From: Proteobacteria bacterium HN_bin10
Lineage (GTDB): Bacteria; Pseudomonadota; Alphaproteobacteria; Caulobacterales; Aquidulcibacteraceae
NCBI GenBank assembly: GCA_002083515.1
Contig: LWDN01000029.1
Coordinates: 6,754-45,238 of the forward strand
DNA length: 38,485 nucleotides
Direction: 5' to 3'
This document shows positions 9,030 to 17,041 of this stretch, piece after piece. Positions within the stretch are counted from its first letter, which is position 1; every line of letters starts with the position of its first letter. The notes below the pieces were generated by a model that saw nothing but the letters and a program-made list of their open reading frames with translations, did not search any database and had not been told where the DNA came from. A program made the translations under genes and the position numbers.

Positions 9030-11696
9030 ATGACGAAACACTACGTCTACGGCTTTGGCGGCGGCGAGAGCGCCGGCGATGCGTCGATGAAGGCGCTGCT
9101 CGGCGGCAAGGGCGCGAACCTAGCCGAAATGGCCAAGCTCGGCCTGCCGGTGCCGCCCGGCTTCACCATCACCACCGAAGTCTGCACCGAATTCTACGCC
9201 AACGCCCGCAAGTATCCGGCGGAACTTGCCGGCCAAGTCGATGCGGCGCTGGCCGCGCTTGAGAAGAAGACCGGCAAGCGTTTCGGCGATGCCGCCAACC
9301 CGTTGTTGGTTTCAGTGCGCTCGGGCTCGCGCGCTTCGATGCCCGGCATGATGGACACGGTGCTGAACCTCGGCCTCAATGACGAGACGGTCGAAGGCTT
9401 GGCCAAGCTCTCCGGCGATGCGCGCTTCGCCTACGACAGCTATCGGCGCTTCATTCAGATGTATTCCGATGTCGTGCTCGAACTGGAGCATGGCGTGTTC
9501 GAGGAAATTCTCGGCTCGCAGAAGGACCTGCAGGGCTACGCCTCCGACACCGAGATGAACGCGGAGGACTGGAAGGCGGTCGTCGCCGAGTACAAGCGCG
9601 CGGTCCTGCGCGAGCTGGGCAGGCCGTTTCCGGCCGATCCCAAGGATCAGCTCTGGGGCGCGATCGGGGCGGTGTTCGCAAGCTGGATGAACGACCGCGC
9701 TATCTTCTACCGCAAGCACAACAACATCCCCGAAAGCTGGGGCACCGCGGTCAATGTGCAGGCGATGGTGTTTGGCAATATGGGCGACACCTCCGCGACC
9801 GGGGTGGCGTTCACGCGCGATCCTTCGACCGGCGAGAAGAAATTCTACGGCGAGTTCCTGATCAACGCCCAAGGCGAGGATGTCGTCGCCGGCATCCGCA
9901 CGCCGAAAGCGCTGACCAAAGCCTCGCGCGAGGCGATGAAGGAGACGGGACAATCGCTTGAAGAAGCGATGCCGGCGGTGTTCGCGGAACTGGAGCGCAC
10001 CTACCAAAAGCTCGAAGCGCACTATCGCGACATGCAGGATCTCGAATTCACCGTCGAGCGCGGCAAACTCTACATGCTGCAGACGCGCAACGGCAAACGC
10101 ACGGCCAAGGCGGCGTTGAAGATCGCGGTCGACATGGTGGGCGAGGGACTCATCACGAAAGAAGAGGCCGTGCTGCGCGTCGATGCGGCGGCGCTCGATC
10201 AATTGCTGCACCCGACCATCGCCGAAGGCTACCAGCGCGACATCATCTGCAAGGGTTTGCCGGCGTCGCCGGGCGCGGCGGTCGGCATTGTCGTGTTCGA
10301 TCCTGACGAAGCCGAGCGGCTGGCGGCGGATCGGCAAAAAGTCATTCTCGTTCGCGAAGAGACCAGCCCCGAAGACATTCACGGCATGCATGCGTCGCAG
10401 GCCATCGTCACCGCACGCGGCGGCATGACCAGCCACGCTGCGGTGGTGGCGCGCGGCATGGGCCGGCCCTGCGTGTCGGGCGCGGGCGACATCCGCATCA
10501 ACGCCAAGGCCGGCGAGTTCAGCGCCGCCGGGCGCGTGATCAAGGCGGGCGAGACCATCACGGTCGACGGCTCGTCGGGGCAGGTGCTGTTCGGCGCGGC
10601 CCGGATGGTGGAGCCTGAGCTCACCGGCGATTTCGCCACTCTGATGGCCTGGGCCGACGCCGCGCGCCGGCTCAAGGTGCGCACCAACGCCGACACGCCA
10701 GCCGACGCCGAGATCGCGGTGAAGTTCGGCGCGGAAGGGATCGGCCTGTGCCGCACCGAACACATGTTCTTCGACGCGCAACGCATTCCCTCGGTGCGCA
10801 AGATGATCGTGGCCGAGACTGAAGCCGCGCGGGTGAAGGCGCTCGATGAACTGTTCCCGCACCAGCGCCAGGATTTCGTCGGCATCTTCAAGGCCATGGG
10901 CGCGCGCCCCGTCACCATCCGCTTCCTCGATCCGCCGCTGCACGAATTCCTGCCGCATACGGAGGAGGACATCGCCGACGTCGCGCCGACGCTCGGCGTC
11001 AGCGCCGACTGGCTCGGCGCCCGCGTGAAGGCGCTGGCGGAAAGCAATCCGATGCTGGGCTTCCGCGGCTGCCGGCTGGCGATCGTGTTCCCGGAAATCT
11101 ACGACATGCAGGCGCGCGCCGTGTTCGAGGCGGCGTGCGACGTGGCTGAGAAGGGCGCGGCGCCTATCCCAGAGATCATGATCCCGTTCGCGATCACCCG
11201 GAAGGAACTCGATCTCCTCAAGGGCCGGATCGACGCCATCGCCGCCGAGGTTTTCGCCAAACGCGGCCGCAGCGTCGCGTATTTGGTCGGCACGATGATC
11301 GAGCTGCCGAGGGCGGCGCTGAAGGCGGGCGAGATCGCCGAGGCGGCGGAATTCTTCTCCTTCGGCACCAACGACCTCACCCAGGCGACGCTTGGCGTCT
11401 CACGCGACGATGCGGCGAAGTTCCTGGGCACCTATGTCGAGCGCCAGGTGCTGGCGAGCGATCCGTTCGTCACCGTGGATATCGAGGGGGTGGGCGAACT
11501 GGTGCGGATCGCCTGCGAGCGAGGCCGGGCGGCCCGGCCTGGGCTGAAGCTCGGGGTCTGCGGGGAGCATGGCGGCGATCCCGCCTCGGTCGCGTTCTTC
11601 GAGCGAGCCGGGCTCGATTACGTCTCCTGCTCGCCCTACCGCGTGCCGATCGCGCGGCTCGCCGCCGCCCAGGCGGCGCTCAGCGGCAAGGCCTAG
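9030..11696 (+). CDS. ppdK: Pyruvate, phosphate dikinase
   Basis: This enzyme interconverts pyruvate + ATP + Pi and phosphoenolpyruvate + AMP + PPi in the cytosol, at the pyruvate/PEP node. The 888-residue product has full family length. The N-terminal ATP-grasp-like domain contains GGKGANLAEM. The central phosphohistidine domain has GGMTSHAAV with the swinging His469. The C-terminal PEP-binding TIM barrel ends with GVCGEHGGDP, where Cys844 is the expected acid/base. The start MTKHYVYGFGG is typical of the family, although no good Shine-Dalgarno is visible. With glpK nearby it fits glyceroneogenic or gluconeogenic use of C3 units, but the two genes are separated by a tRNA and a likely terminator. 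Confidence 0.97.
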   Translation: MTKHYVYGFGGGESAGDASMKALLGGKGANLAEMAKLGLPVPPGFTITTEVCTEFYANARKYPAELAGQVDAALAALEKKTGKRFGDAANPLLVSVRSGSRASMPGMMDTVLNLGLNDETVEGLAKLSGDARFAYDSYRRFIQMYSDVVLELEHGVFEEILGSQKDLQGYASDTEMNAEDWKAVVAEYKRAVLRELGRPFPADPKDQLWGAIGAVFASWMNDRAIFYRKHNNIPESWGTAVNVQAMVFGNMGDTSATGVAFTRDPSTGEKKFYGEFLINAQGEDVVAGIRTPKALTKASREAMKETGQSLEEAMPAVFAELERTYQKLEAHYRDMQDLEFTVERGKLYMLQTRNGKRTAKAALKIAVDMVGEGLITKEEAVLRVDAAALDQLLHPTIAEGYQRDIICKGLPASPGAAVGIVVFDPDEAERLAADRQKVILVREETSPEDIHGMHASQAIVTARGGMTSHAAVVARGMGRPCVSGAGDIRINAKAGEFSAAGRVIKAGETITVDGSSGQVLFGAARMVEPELTGDFATLMAWADAARRLKVRTNADTPADAEIAVKFGAEGIGLCRTEHMFFDAQRIPSVRKMIVAETEAARVKALDELFPHQRQDFVGIFKAMGARPVTIRFLDPPLHEFLPHTEEDIADVAPTLGVSADWLGARVKALAESNPMLGFRGCRLAIVFPEIYDMQARAVFEAACDVAEKGAAPIPEIMIPFAITRKELDLLKGRIDAIAAEVFAKRGRSVAYLVGTMIELPRAALKAGEIAEAAEFFSFGTNDLTQATLGVSRDDAAKFLGTYVERQVLASDPFVTVDIEGVGELVRIACERGRAARPGLKLGVCGEHGGDPASVAFFERAGLDYVSCSPYRVPIARLAAAQAALSGKA

Positions 11697-11723
11697 CCCC
11701 CGGTTTCCGCGACGTTATGCAGT

Positions 11724-11766
11724 AACAGGCGACCGCGACCCGCCGTCGCGGCTGGTTTCGCCTGTT
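11724..11766 (+). terminator. Large hairpin downstream of ppdK, candidate terminator
   Basis: AACAGGCGA (11724-11732) pairs with TCGCCTGTT (11758-11766), and an inner CCGCGAC (11733-11739) pairs with GTCGCGG (11745-11751). Only TTT follows, so it lacks a full U tract. It may be a weak terminator or an mRNA 3'-end stabiliser. It lies 28 bases after the ppdK stop. Confidence 0.4.
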
Positions 11767-11878
11767 TGGTGAACTGGCACGGCCCTCGCAAGACTTTGGC
11801 CGGTTTCAGGTTTCTCGGCGTGACCTGTGAGTTTCACCCATGCCCAGAAATTGCAAAGCACAGGCGGGAGGCGAGACG

Positions 11879-13066
11879 ATGAACAAAAAGTCAATCGCCC
11901 CTCGCGCGCGCGTCCTGTATGCCGCCCAGGCCTCAGGGCAAATTATTACTGAGGCGAAACGGTTTCGGCTGCTGCGGATTATTTGGGCGTCATCTGTCCC
12001 AAAACTGCACGCAATTAAGCGGGGCTTAATGGAACTACGGTTGTTCTGGCGTCGATTGGCTATTCTTGCGGGTGAGATTCGGACCCAAGTGATGGTTGAA
12101 GTCGAACGGAACCCTCTGGCGGTGCGCCAGGGCGCAGCGACGATCATGTGCCTCGCAGCCGCCGCGGTTGCGATGCCGGTGATCTCGCACCGCGCTGCTG
12201 AGCAACGAGACAGCGCCGAGTGGGCGACGACGTCGAGCGCGTTCGCCGCGCAGTTCGAACGCGACCTGCTGGCCGCCGACGCTGCCGAAGTCGAATTAAC
12301 GGCGTTCCGCACCAACGATGGTTTGCGCGCCCGCGGCGCCGCCACCTTGTTCGAAAGCCCGGACGCCCGCGCCATGATGGTGCAGGCGGTGCTGCGCGGG
12401 CCGACCAGCCATACCAGCATCGAACCCACCGTGCCGGCCGAGCCGCAGGTGGATCCGCGCCAGCATGCCTGTCTTGCCCAAGCGATCTATTATGAGGCGC
12501 GCGGCGAGAGCCAGCGCGGCCAGATCGCCGTCGCCGAAGTGGTGATGAACCGGGTGCGCTCGGGCTACTATCCGAACTCGGTCTGCGGCGTGGTCTATGA
12601 GGGCTCGCACCGCGCCACCGGCTGCCAATTCACCTTCACCTGCGACGGTTCACTGAACCAGCGCCCGCGCGGCCGCGCCTGGGACCGCGCCCAGCGCGTC
12701 GCCACCGCCGTGATGCTGGGCTACACCCGCCCAATCACTCAGGGCGCCACCCACTATCACACCCATGCCGTGAACCCGGTGTGGAACTCCGGCCTGGTCG
12801 AAACCACCTCGATCGAAAGCCACGTCTTCTACCGCTTCCCCAACCGGGCCGAGCGCGCCCATTACCAGGAAGCGCTGGCGCGCCGTCGCGGCGCGCTGGG
12901 CGGCCGCCGCGGCACGGCCGCTGATGCGCTGATCCCGGAGGCCGATGACGTCACTTTGGAAGGCGTCGAGGGCGAAGTGACAGAAGAAGCGCCCGCGGCG
13001 GAAACCCCGGCCTCGGAGGCCGCGGGCGAAGAGGCCGCGATCGCCGCCACCGAAGTGGCGACCTGA
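11879..13066 (+). CDS. Cell wall hydrolase, SleB/CwlJ (Hydrolase_2) family
   Basis: This is a putative peptidoglycan hydrolase. With the ATG at 11879 the product has 395 residues: a basic N-terminus, one membrane segment (about 80-100), a linker, the Hydrolase_2 domain (about 190-325) and an acidic Ala/Glu-rich tail. The domain shows QAIYYEARGE with Glu206 as expected catalytic acid, VVMNRV, CQFTFTCDG and THYHT. GGGAGG lies seven bases before 11879. However, codons 1-70 are AT-richer than the rest and include a CtrA-like box, so the ATG at 12092 (MVEVERNPLAV, directly before the membrane segment, 324 residues) is a real alternative. It ends against the convergent SDR gene with no gap. Confidence 0.88.
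   Translation: MNKKSIAPRARVLYAAQASGQIITEAKRFRLLRIIWASSVPKLHAIKRGLMELRLFWRRLAILAGEIRTQVMVEVERNPLAVRQGAATIMCLAAAAVAMPVISHRAAEQRDSAEWATTSSAFAAQFERDLLAADAAEVELTAFRTNDGLRARGAATLFESPDARAMMVQAVLRGPTSHTSIEPTVPAEPQVDPRQHACLAQAIYYEARGESQRGQIAVAEVVMNRVRSGYYPNSVCGVVYEGSHRATGCQFTFTCDGSLNQRPRGRAWDRAQRVATAVMLGYTRPITQGATHYHTHAVNPVWNSGLVETTSIESHVFYRFPNRAERAHYQEALARRRGALGGRRGTAADALIPEADDVTLEGVEGEVTEEAPAAETPASEAAGEEAAIAATEVAT
12015..12029. promoter_or_regulatory. Candidate CtrA box TTAA-N7-TTAA
   Basis: TTAA at 12015-12018 and 12026-12029 are spaced by exactly seven bases, the full CtrA consensus of Caulobacter and relatives. It sits in an AT-richer patch near the 5' end of the cell wall hydrolase gene. It is upstream of the alternative start at 12092, and a TATTCT that could act as a -10 lies at 12061. 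If CtrA binds here, the hydrolase would be cell-cycle controlled. Confidence 0.45.
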
Positions 13067-13870
13067 TCAGCTCTCGCCGCTGAACTGTTTCTTGATTTGA
13101 TTGCGCATGGCGCCGGGGAAGAAGCGCGCGAAAAAACGCGCGCGCTCGGCTTCCTTGCCGACCATGTAGTGGATGTCGCTGCCGTGGGCGGCGTCCCAAG
13201 CGCGCTCCGCCGCCATGCTGACCGGATAGATCGGCGTCTTGTTCTCGGTCAGCGTATCGCGAATGCGCCGGTTCGAGCCGTCGCTGGGCTGTCCGTCGAG
13301 AATTGCGGTGTCGATGAACCACGGCATCAGGCTGACTACGCGCACGCCATAGCGTGAGAACTCGACATCGAGCGCTTCGGTCAGCCCGCGCACGCCGAAC
13401 TTGGTGGCGCAATAGACGGCGAGATTGGGTGCGCCGAACACGCCTGCCACCGATGCCGTGTTGACGATGCGCGCGCCGGGCGTCTCGCGCAGCAGCGGCA
13501 GCGCCGCGTTGACGCCGTTGATGACGCCCTTCAGATTCACGTCGAGCACCAGATCGATGTCTTCGGCGGACATCTCTTCGATCGGCCCGCCCTTGCCGAC
13601 GCCGGCATTGTTGAAGAGCACATGCATGCGCCGGTTGGTGGCTTGGCCGAAAGTCTCGACCGCGCGCGCCCAGCCGGCGCGGTCGCGAACGTCGAAGGCC
13701 ATGGAAATGCGTTGACCCTCCGGCAACATCGCCGCGGTTTCTTCGAGCCCTTTCGGGTTGACGTCGAACAGACCGACGAACCAGCCGCGCTTGGCGAACA
13801 GTTCGGCGGTGGCGCGTCCGATGCCGGAGCCGGCGCCAGTGACGAAGATGGATTTCTGCGGTTCAGCCAT
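13067..13870 (-). CDS. Short-chain dehydrogenase/reductase (SDR)
   Basis: This is a classical SDR of 267 residues using NAD(P). The nucleotide motif TGAGSGIG is at 11-18, NNAG at 87-90, catalytic Ser140 in NTASVAG and the Tyr153-x3-Lys157 pair in YCATK. Asp36 at the end of the second strand (GLFDVN) suggests preference for NAD(H). The substrate cannot be read from sequence. The C-terminal tail (FFARFFPGAMRNQIKK) is basic and may be membrane-associated. It is convergent with the cell wall hydrolase, with the stop codons directly adjacent, and only 33 bases separate its ATG from the end of the upstream GlxA-type regulator, so the two may be cotranscribed. Confidence 0.93.
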   Translation of the reverse strand: MAEPQKSIFVTGAGSGIGRATAELFAKRGWFVGLFDVNPKGLEETAAMLPEGQRISMAFDVRDRAGWARAVETFGQATNRRMHVLFNNAGVGKGGPIEEMSAEDIDLVLDVNLKGVINGVNAALPLLRETPGARIVNTASVAGVFGAPNLAVYCATKFGVRGLTEALDVEFSRYGVRVVSLMPWFIDTAILDGQPSDGSNRRIRDTLTENKTPIYPVSMAAERAWDAAHGSDIHYMVGKEAERARFFARFFPGAMRNQIKKQFSGES

Positions 13871-13903
13871 GGGCCAGCGTCGTCCGCTGGAACGCGCGCG
13901 CCG

Positions 13904-14875
13904 TCAAGCGTGGCGAAGGGTCCGCCGTATCGCGGCGGGCGGGGCGCCGTAGAGGCGCACGAAGGCGCGGCGCATGCGTTCTGGGTCACCAAAGCCACAG
14001 CGACGGGCGATGTCCTCGATAGCGCCGCCGCGCGCCAGCAATCCGCGCGCCGCTTCCGCCCGCAGGCGTTCAACCGCCTTGGCCGGCGTGACGCCGGTCT
14101 CCGCGGCATAAGCGCGGGCGAAATTCCGCGGACTCATAGCAGCCTGCGCCGCGAGGCGTTCGACGCAGAGGTCCTCATGCAGACGTTCGCGCATCCAAGC
14201 GTTGAGCGTAGCGAAACGCGAAGCGTCCAGATCGAGCAGGGCGGAGTGTTGCGCCTGCCCGCCAGGTCGTTTGGCGTACACCACCATTTCGCGAGCCACA
14301 CTTGCGGCAATGTCGTCGCCAAGGTCCTCGGCGATCATCGCCAGCGCCAAATCAATGCCGGCGGTGACGCCAGCCGAGGTCCATATCGCGCCATCCTTGA
14401 TGTGAATGCGATCAGCGTCGACGCGCACGCGCGGAAACATCTGAAGCAATTGCGCCGCGTGGCGCCAGTGGGTTGTCGCGCGTTTGCCGTCGAGCAAGCC
14501 CGCTTGCGCCAACAGAAATGCGCCCGAGCAAACGCTCGCTACTCTGCGTGCACGCGAAGGTGCGTGCCTTATTGCGCGGACAAGCGGGGCATCGTGCATG
14601 GCCTCGCGCGTGCCGTTGCCGCCCGCGACGATAAAGGTATCAACTCTTGCGCGGCCGCTGAGCGCACTTGCAGGCAAAGCGATGCCCGAGGAAGAGGCCA
14701 CCATGCCGGCGACGCTTGCAGCAAGGCGAATATCGTAGACATCTGGCGCAAAGCGGTTGGCGATTTCGAGCGCGCCGATGGGCCCCGCGGCGTCGAGGAT
14801 CTGAAACCCCGGGAAGATGACGATCAGAACTTGCCGGGGTTTTGGCTTTGGCGGAAAAGGAGGGGTATTTGACAT
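13904..14875 (-). CDS. GlxA-family transcriptional regulator (DJ-1/PfpI domain + AraC HTH)
   Basis: The 323-residue product has an N-terminal DJ-1/PfpI-like sensor domain (about 15-185), with the nucleophile-elbow cysteine in SVCSGAFLLAQAGLL, and a C-terminal AraC-type double helix-turn-helix (about 215-320). Regulators of this class often control a neighbouring operon divergently. Here the isonitrile-hydratase-like gene begins 52 bases away on the other strand. I used the ATG at 14875 (MSNTPPFPP); a tandem ATG at 14890-14893 is equally possible and neither has a clear ribosome site. An imperfect dyad, GCGC-CAATAT-GCGC, lies in the gap at about 14895-14908 and could be an operator. The effector is unknown. 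Confidence 0.9.
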   Translation of the reverse strand: MSNTPPFPPKPKPRQVLIVIFPGFQILDAAGPIGALEIANRFAPDVYDIRLAASVAGMVASSSGIALPASALSGRARVDTFIVAGGNGTREAMHDAPLVRAIRHAPSRARRVASVCSGAFLLAQAGLLDGKRATTHWRHAAQLLQMFPRVRVDADRIHIKDGAIWTSAGVTAGIDLALAMIAEDLGDDIAASVAREMVVYAKRPGGQAQHSALLDLDASRFATLNAWMRERLHEDLCVERLAAQAAMSPRNFARAYAAETGVTPAKAVERLRAEAARGLLARGGAIEDIARRCGFGDPERMRRAFVRLYGAPPAAIRRTLRHA

Positions 14876-14927
14876 TTCGGCCAAAGGCATCACGCGCCAA
14901 TATGCGCCTTGTCAAGGAGGCCGCCGC

Positions 14928-15611
14928 ATGACGCAGAAGGTCCGGATCGTTTTCATCCTCTATCCGCGGCTGACGCAGCTCGATTTCACCGGCCCCTACG
15001 AGGTGCTGGCGCGCGTGCCCGACGCCCAAGCGATCATCGCTTCAAAGGAGGGTGGAGAATTGCGGACCGAGATGGGGCTTTCCTTCGCCAATCTCGCCAA
15101 GCTCTCCGACATCGACTGCGCCGACATGATCATGGTTCCGGGCGGCCCGGGTCAAAGCGAAGCCATGCTCGATGCTGATTTCATGGCGCAAGTTAAGCGC
15201 CTCGGCGAAGGCGCGAAATACATCACCTCCGTCTGCACCGGCTCGCTCATTCTGGGCGCGGCCGGTTTGCTCAAGGGCAAGCGCGCCGGCAGCCATTGGG
15301 CTTATCGCGATCTGTTGCCGATGTTCGGCGCCATTGCCGACGAGGCGCGCGTGGTGCGCGACGGCAATATTATCACCGGCGGCGGGGTCACCGCCGGCAT
15401 CGACATTGCGCTCACCATTGCGGCCGAGCTTGCGGGCGAGGATACGGCGAAGATGATTCAGCTCGCCATCGAGTACGCCCCGGCGCCGCCGTTCAACTCA
15501 GGCCGCCCCGAAATCGCGGAAGAAAAGACGGTGGCGGCAGTGAAGCAATTGTTCGCCGCTTTCGCGCAGCAGCGCCGCGACGCCATCGCGCAATTCACGG
15601 GCAACGCCTGA
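14928..15611 (+). CDS. inhA: DJ-1/PfpI family protein, isonitrile hydratase (InhA)-like
   Basis: The 227-residue product is close in length and pattern to Pseudomonas isonitrile hydratase, which adds water to isonitriles to give N-substituted formamides. The nucleophile Cys103 sits in the TSVCTGSLILGAAGLL elbow, followed by the family segments SHWAYRDLLPMFGA and GGGVTAGIDIALT. The perfect ribosome site AAGGAGG ends seven bases before the ATG at 14928. It is divergent from a GlxA-type regulator and overlaps the DUF1272 gene by one base (TGATG), so it is translationally coupled to it. Physiological substrates are unproven; a general DJ-1-type hydrolase is the alternative. Confidence 0.85.
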   Translation: MTQKVRIVFILYPRLTQLDFTGPYEVLARVPDAQAIIASKEGGELRTEMGLSFANLAKLSDIDCADMIMVPGGPGQSEAMLDADFMAQVKRLGEGAKYITSVCTGSLILGAAGLLKGKRAGSHWAYRDLLPMFGAIADEARVVRDGNIITGGGVTAGIDIALTIAAELAGEDTAKMIQLAIEYAPAPPFNSGRPEIAEEKTVAAVKQLFAAFAQQRRDAIAQFTGNA

Positions 15612-15841
15612 TGCTGAAGCTGCGGCCCAATTGCGAAAATTGCGATCGCGATCTGCCGCCGGAAAGCGCCGACGCGCGCATCTGCACGTTTGAGTGCACG
15701 TTTTGCGCGGATTGCGCTGATCATGTGCTGAACGGCGTCTGCCCCAATTGCGGCGGCAATCTCGAGCGCCGGCCGATCCGCCCCGCCGCGATGCTGGCGA
15801 AATACCCGGCCTCGACAGAGCGGGTGCTGAAGCGGCGTTAG
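15611..15841 (+). CDS. DUF1272 cysteine-rich zinc-binding-like protein
   Basis: The 76-residue product carries eight cysteines in four pairs (C8/C11, C25/C29, C32/C35, C44/C47), strongly suggesting one or two zinc sites. The string DARICTFECTFCADC is characteristic of DUF1272. Function is unknown; members are small cytosolic proteins. The start codon shares its A with the upstream stop (TGATG), so expression is tied to the InhA-like gene. The stop codon overlaps the stop of the convergent yqgE gene by four bases. Confidence 0.9.
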   Translation: MLKLRPNCENCDRDLPPESADARICTFECTFCADCADHVLNGVCPNCGGNLERRPIRPAAMLAKYPASTERVLKRR

Positions 15842-16398
15842 GCGTTCCCGACCGTTTCGCTGAGTTGCGAGGGATCGAAGCCGAGCGTGCGGATGGCGCG
15901 ATCCCATTTGTCATCGTGCGTGTCGTCGAAAACGATGGCGTTGTCGAAGTCGACGACGAGCCAGGCGTTCTGCTTCAATTCGTCTTCGAGTTGCCCCGCG
16001 CTCCAGCCGGCGCAGCCGAGCGCCAGCAGGAAATCGGCGGGCGCGCGCTGCTTGGCGACGGCTTCGAGCACGTCGCGCGTGGCCGTGAGCCCGACGCCCG
16101 GCGCTATGCTCTGTGTGCCGGCGCCCGCAGGCAAGTCGTCGGAATGGAGCACGTAGCCGCGCTCGGGCCGCACCGGCCCGCCATCGACCACGCGCCGGTT
16201 GGCCATGTCGGCGCCCGCCTTGAGGCCTAGACGCGAGAGCACCTTGCCCAGGGTCAGATCTGCCTTCGGCTTGTTGATGATGACGCCCATCGCTTGTTCG
16301 GAATCGTGGACGCACATGACAATGACGCTCTTGGCGAAGCGGGGATCGCCGATCCCCGGCATCGCCACGAGCATTTTTCCCGCGAGTGTGTCGCTCAT
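15838..16398 (-). CDS. YqgE/AlgH family protein
   Basis: The 186-residue product matches the UPF0301 (YqgE/AlgH) family along its length: LAGKMLVAMPGIGDPRFAKSV near the start, GVIINKP, VVDGGPVRPERGYVLHS and LGCAGWSAGQLEDEL. In Pseudomonas AlgH has been linked to alginate gene regulation, but no biochemical activity is settled for the family. It is convergent with DUF1272 (stops overlap) and divergent from the peroxiredoxin gene across a 98-bp gap that should hold both promoters. Confidence 0.94.
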   Translation of the reverse strand: MSDTLAGKMLVAMPGIGDPRFAKSVIVMCVHDSEQAMGVIINKPKADLTLGKVLSRLGLKAGADMANRRVVDGGPVRPERGYVLHSDDLPAGAGTQSIAPGVGLTATRDVLEAVAKQRAPADFLLALGCAGWSAGQLEDELKQNAWLVVDFDNAIVFDDTHDDKWDRAIRTLGFDPSQLSETVGNA

Positions 16399-16496
16399 GG
16401 CCGCAATCGTCCCGCGCTAAGCGATTTCGCGCAAGGGCGGCTCGCATCTCACGCGAGCCTCGCCTACATAGGACCCGCCTAAAGGGAGAGTTAAAG

Positions 16497-16979
16497 ATGA
16501 TCAAAGTGGGCGACCGTCTGCCGGATGTTCAATTCAACGTGCCGACCAGCGATGGCATGAAGCAGATGCGTACGGCCGACGTATTCGCCGGCAAGACCGT
16601 GGCGGTGTTTGCCGTGCCGGGCGCCTTCACGCCGACCTGCTCGGCTCGCCACTTGCCCAGCTTCCGCGACCACTCCGCCGATCTCAAGGCCAAGGGCGTC
16701 GACGTCATCGCGTGCACCGCCGTGAACGACCACTTCGTCATGGGCGCGTGGGCCAAGGATCAAGGCGTCGTTGACGATATCGTCATGCTTTCCGACGGCT
16801 CGGCTGAATTCGCCAAAGCGGTGGGTCTCGACGCCGACTTCTCCAAATTCGGCATGGGCGCGCGTTCGAAGCGCTATTCAATGCTTGTCAAGGATGGAGT
16901 GGTATCCCAGCTCAACGTTGAAGAGGCTGGTGAATACAAGGTTTCCAGCGCGGAGCACCTGCTCACGCAGTTAGGCTGA
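16497..16979 (+). CDS. Peroxiredoxin, Prx5/AhpE-like thiol peroxidase
   Basis: This 160-residue cytosolic peroxidase reduces hydrogen peroxide and organic hydroperoxides. The peroxidatic Cys48 lies in PGAFTPTCSARHLP, the Prx5 subgroup motif, and a second conserved Cys73 is in IACTAVND. There is no fused glutaredoxin domain, so reduction probably uses an external glutaredoxin, glutathione or thioredoxin. GGGAG lies eight bases before the ATG at 16497. It precedes the SPFH/NfeD pair with a 62-bp gap. Confidence 0.95.
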   Translation: MIKVGDRLPDVQFNVPTSDGMKQMRTADVFAGKTVAVFAVPGAFTPTCSARHLPSFRDHSADLKAKGVDVIACTAVNDHFVMGAWAKDQGVVDDIVMLSDGSAEFAKAVGLDADFSKFGMGARSKRYSMLVKDGVVSQLNVEEAGEYKVSSAEHLLTQLG

Positions 16980-17041
16980 AATTAACGGCGCGACGGCCCG
17001 CGCGAGAACGCTGAAGCCGCAGAAGCGGCGGGAGAGATGTG

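Noticed and set aside
9312..10958. Open frame of about 548 codons opposite ppdK
   Set aside because: It is a composition shadow of ppdK with no ribosome site and no domain pattern.
15296..15610. Apparent upstream extension of the DUF1272 frame
   Set aside because: The extension overlaps the InhA-like gene out of frame and is low-complexity Arg-rich; the ATG at 15611 starts exactly where family similarity begins.
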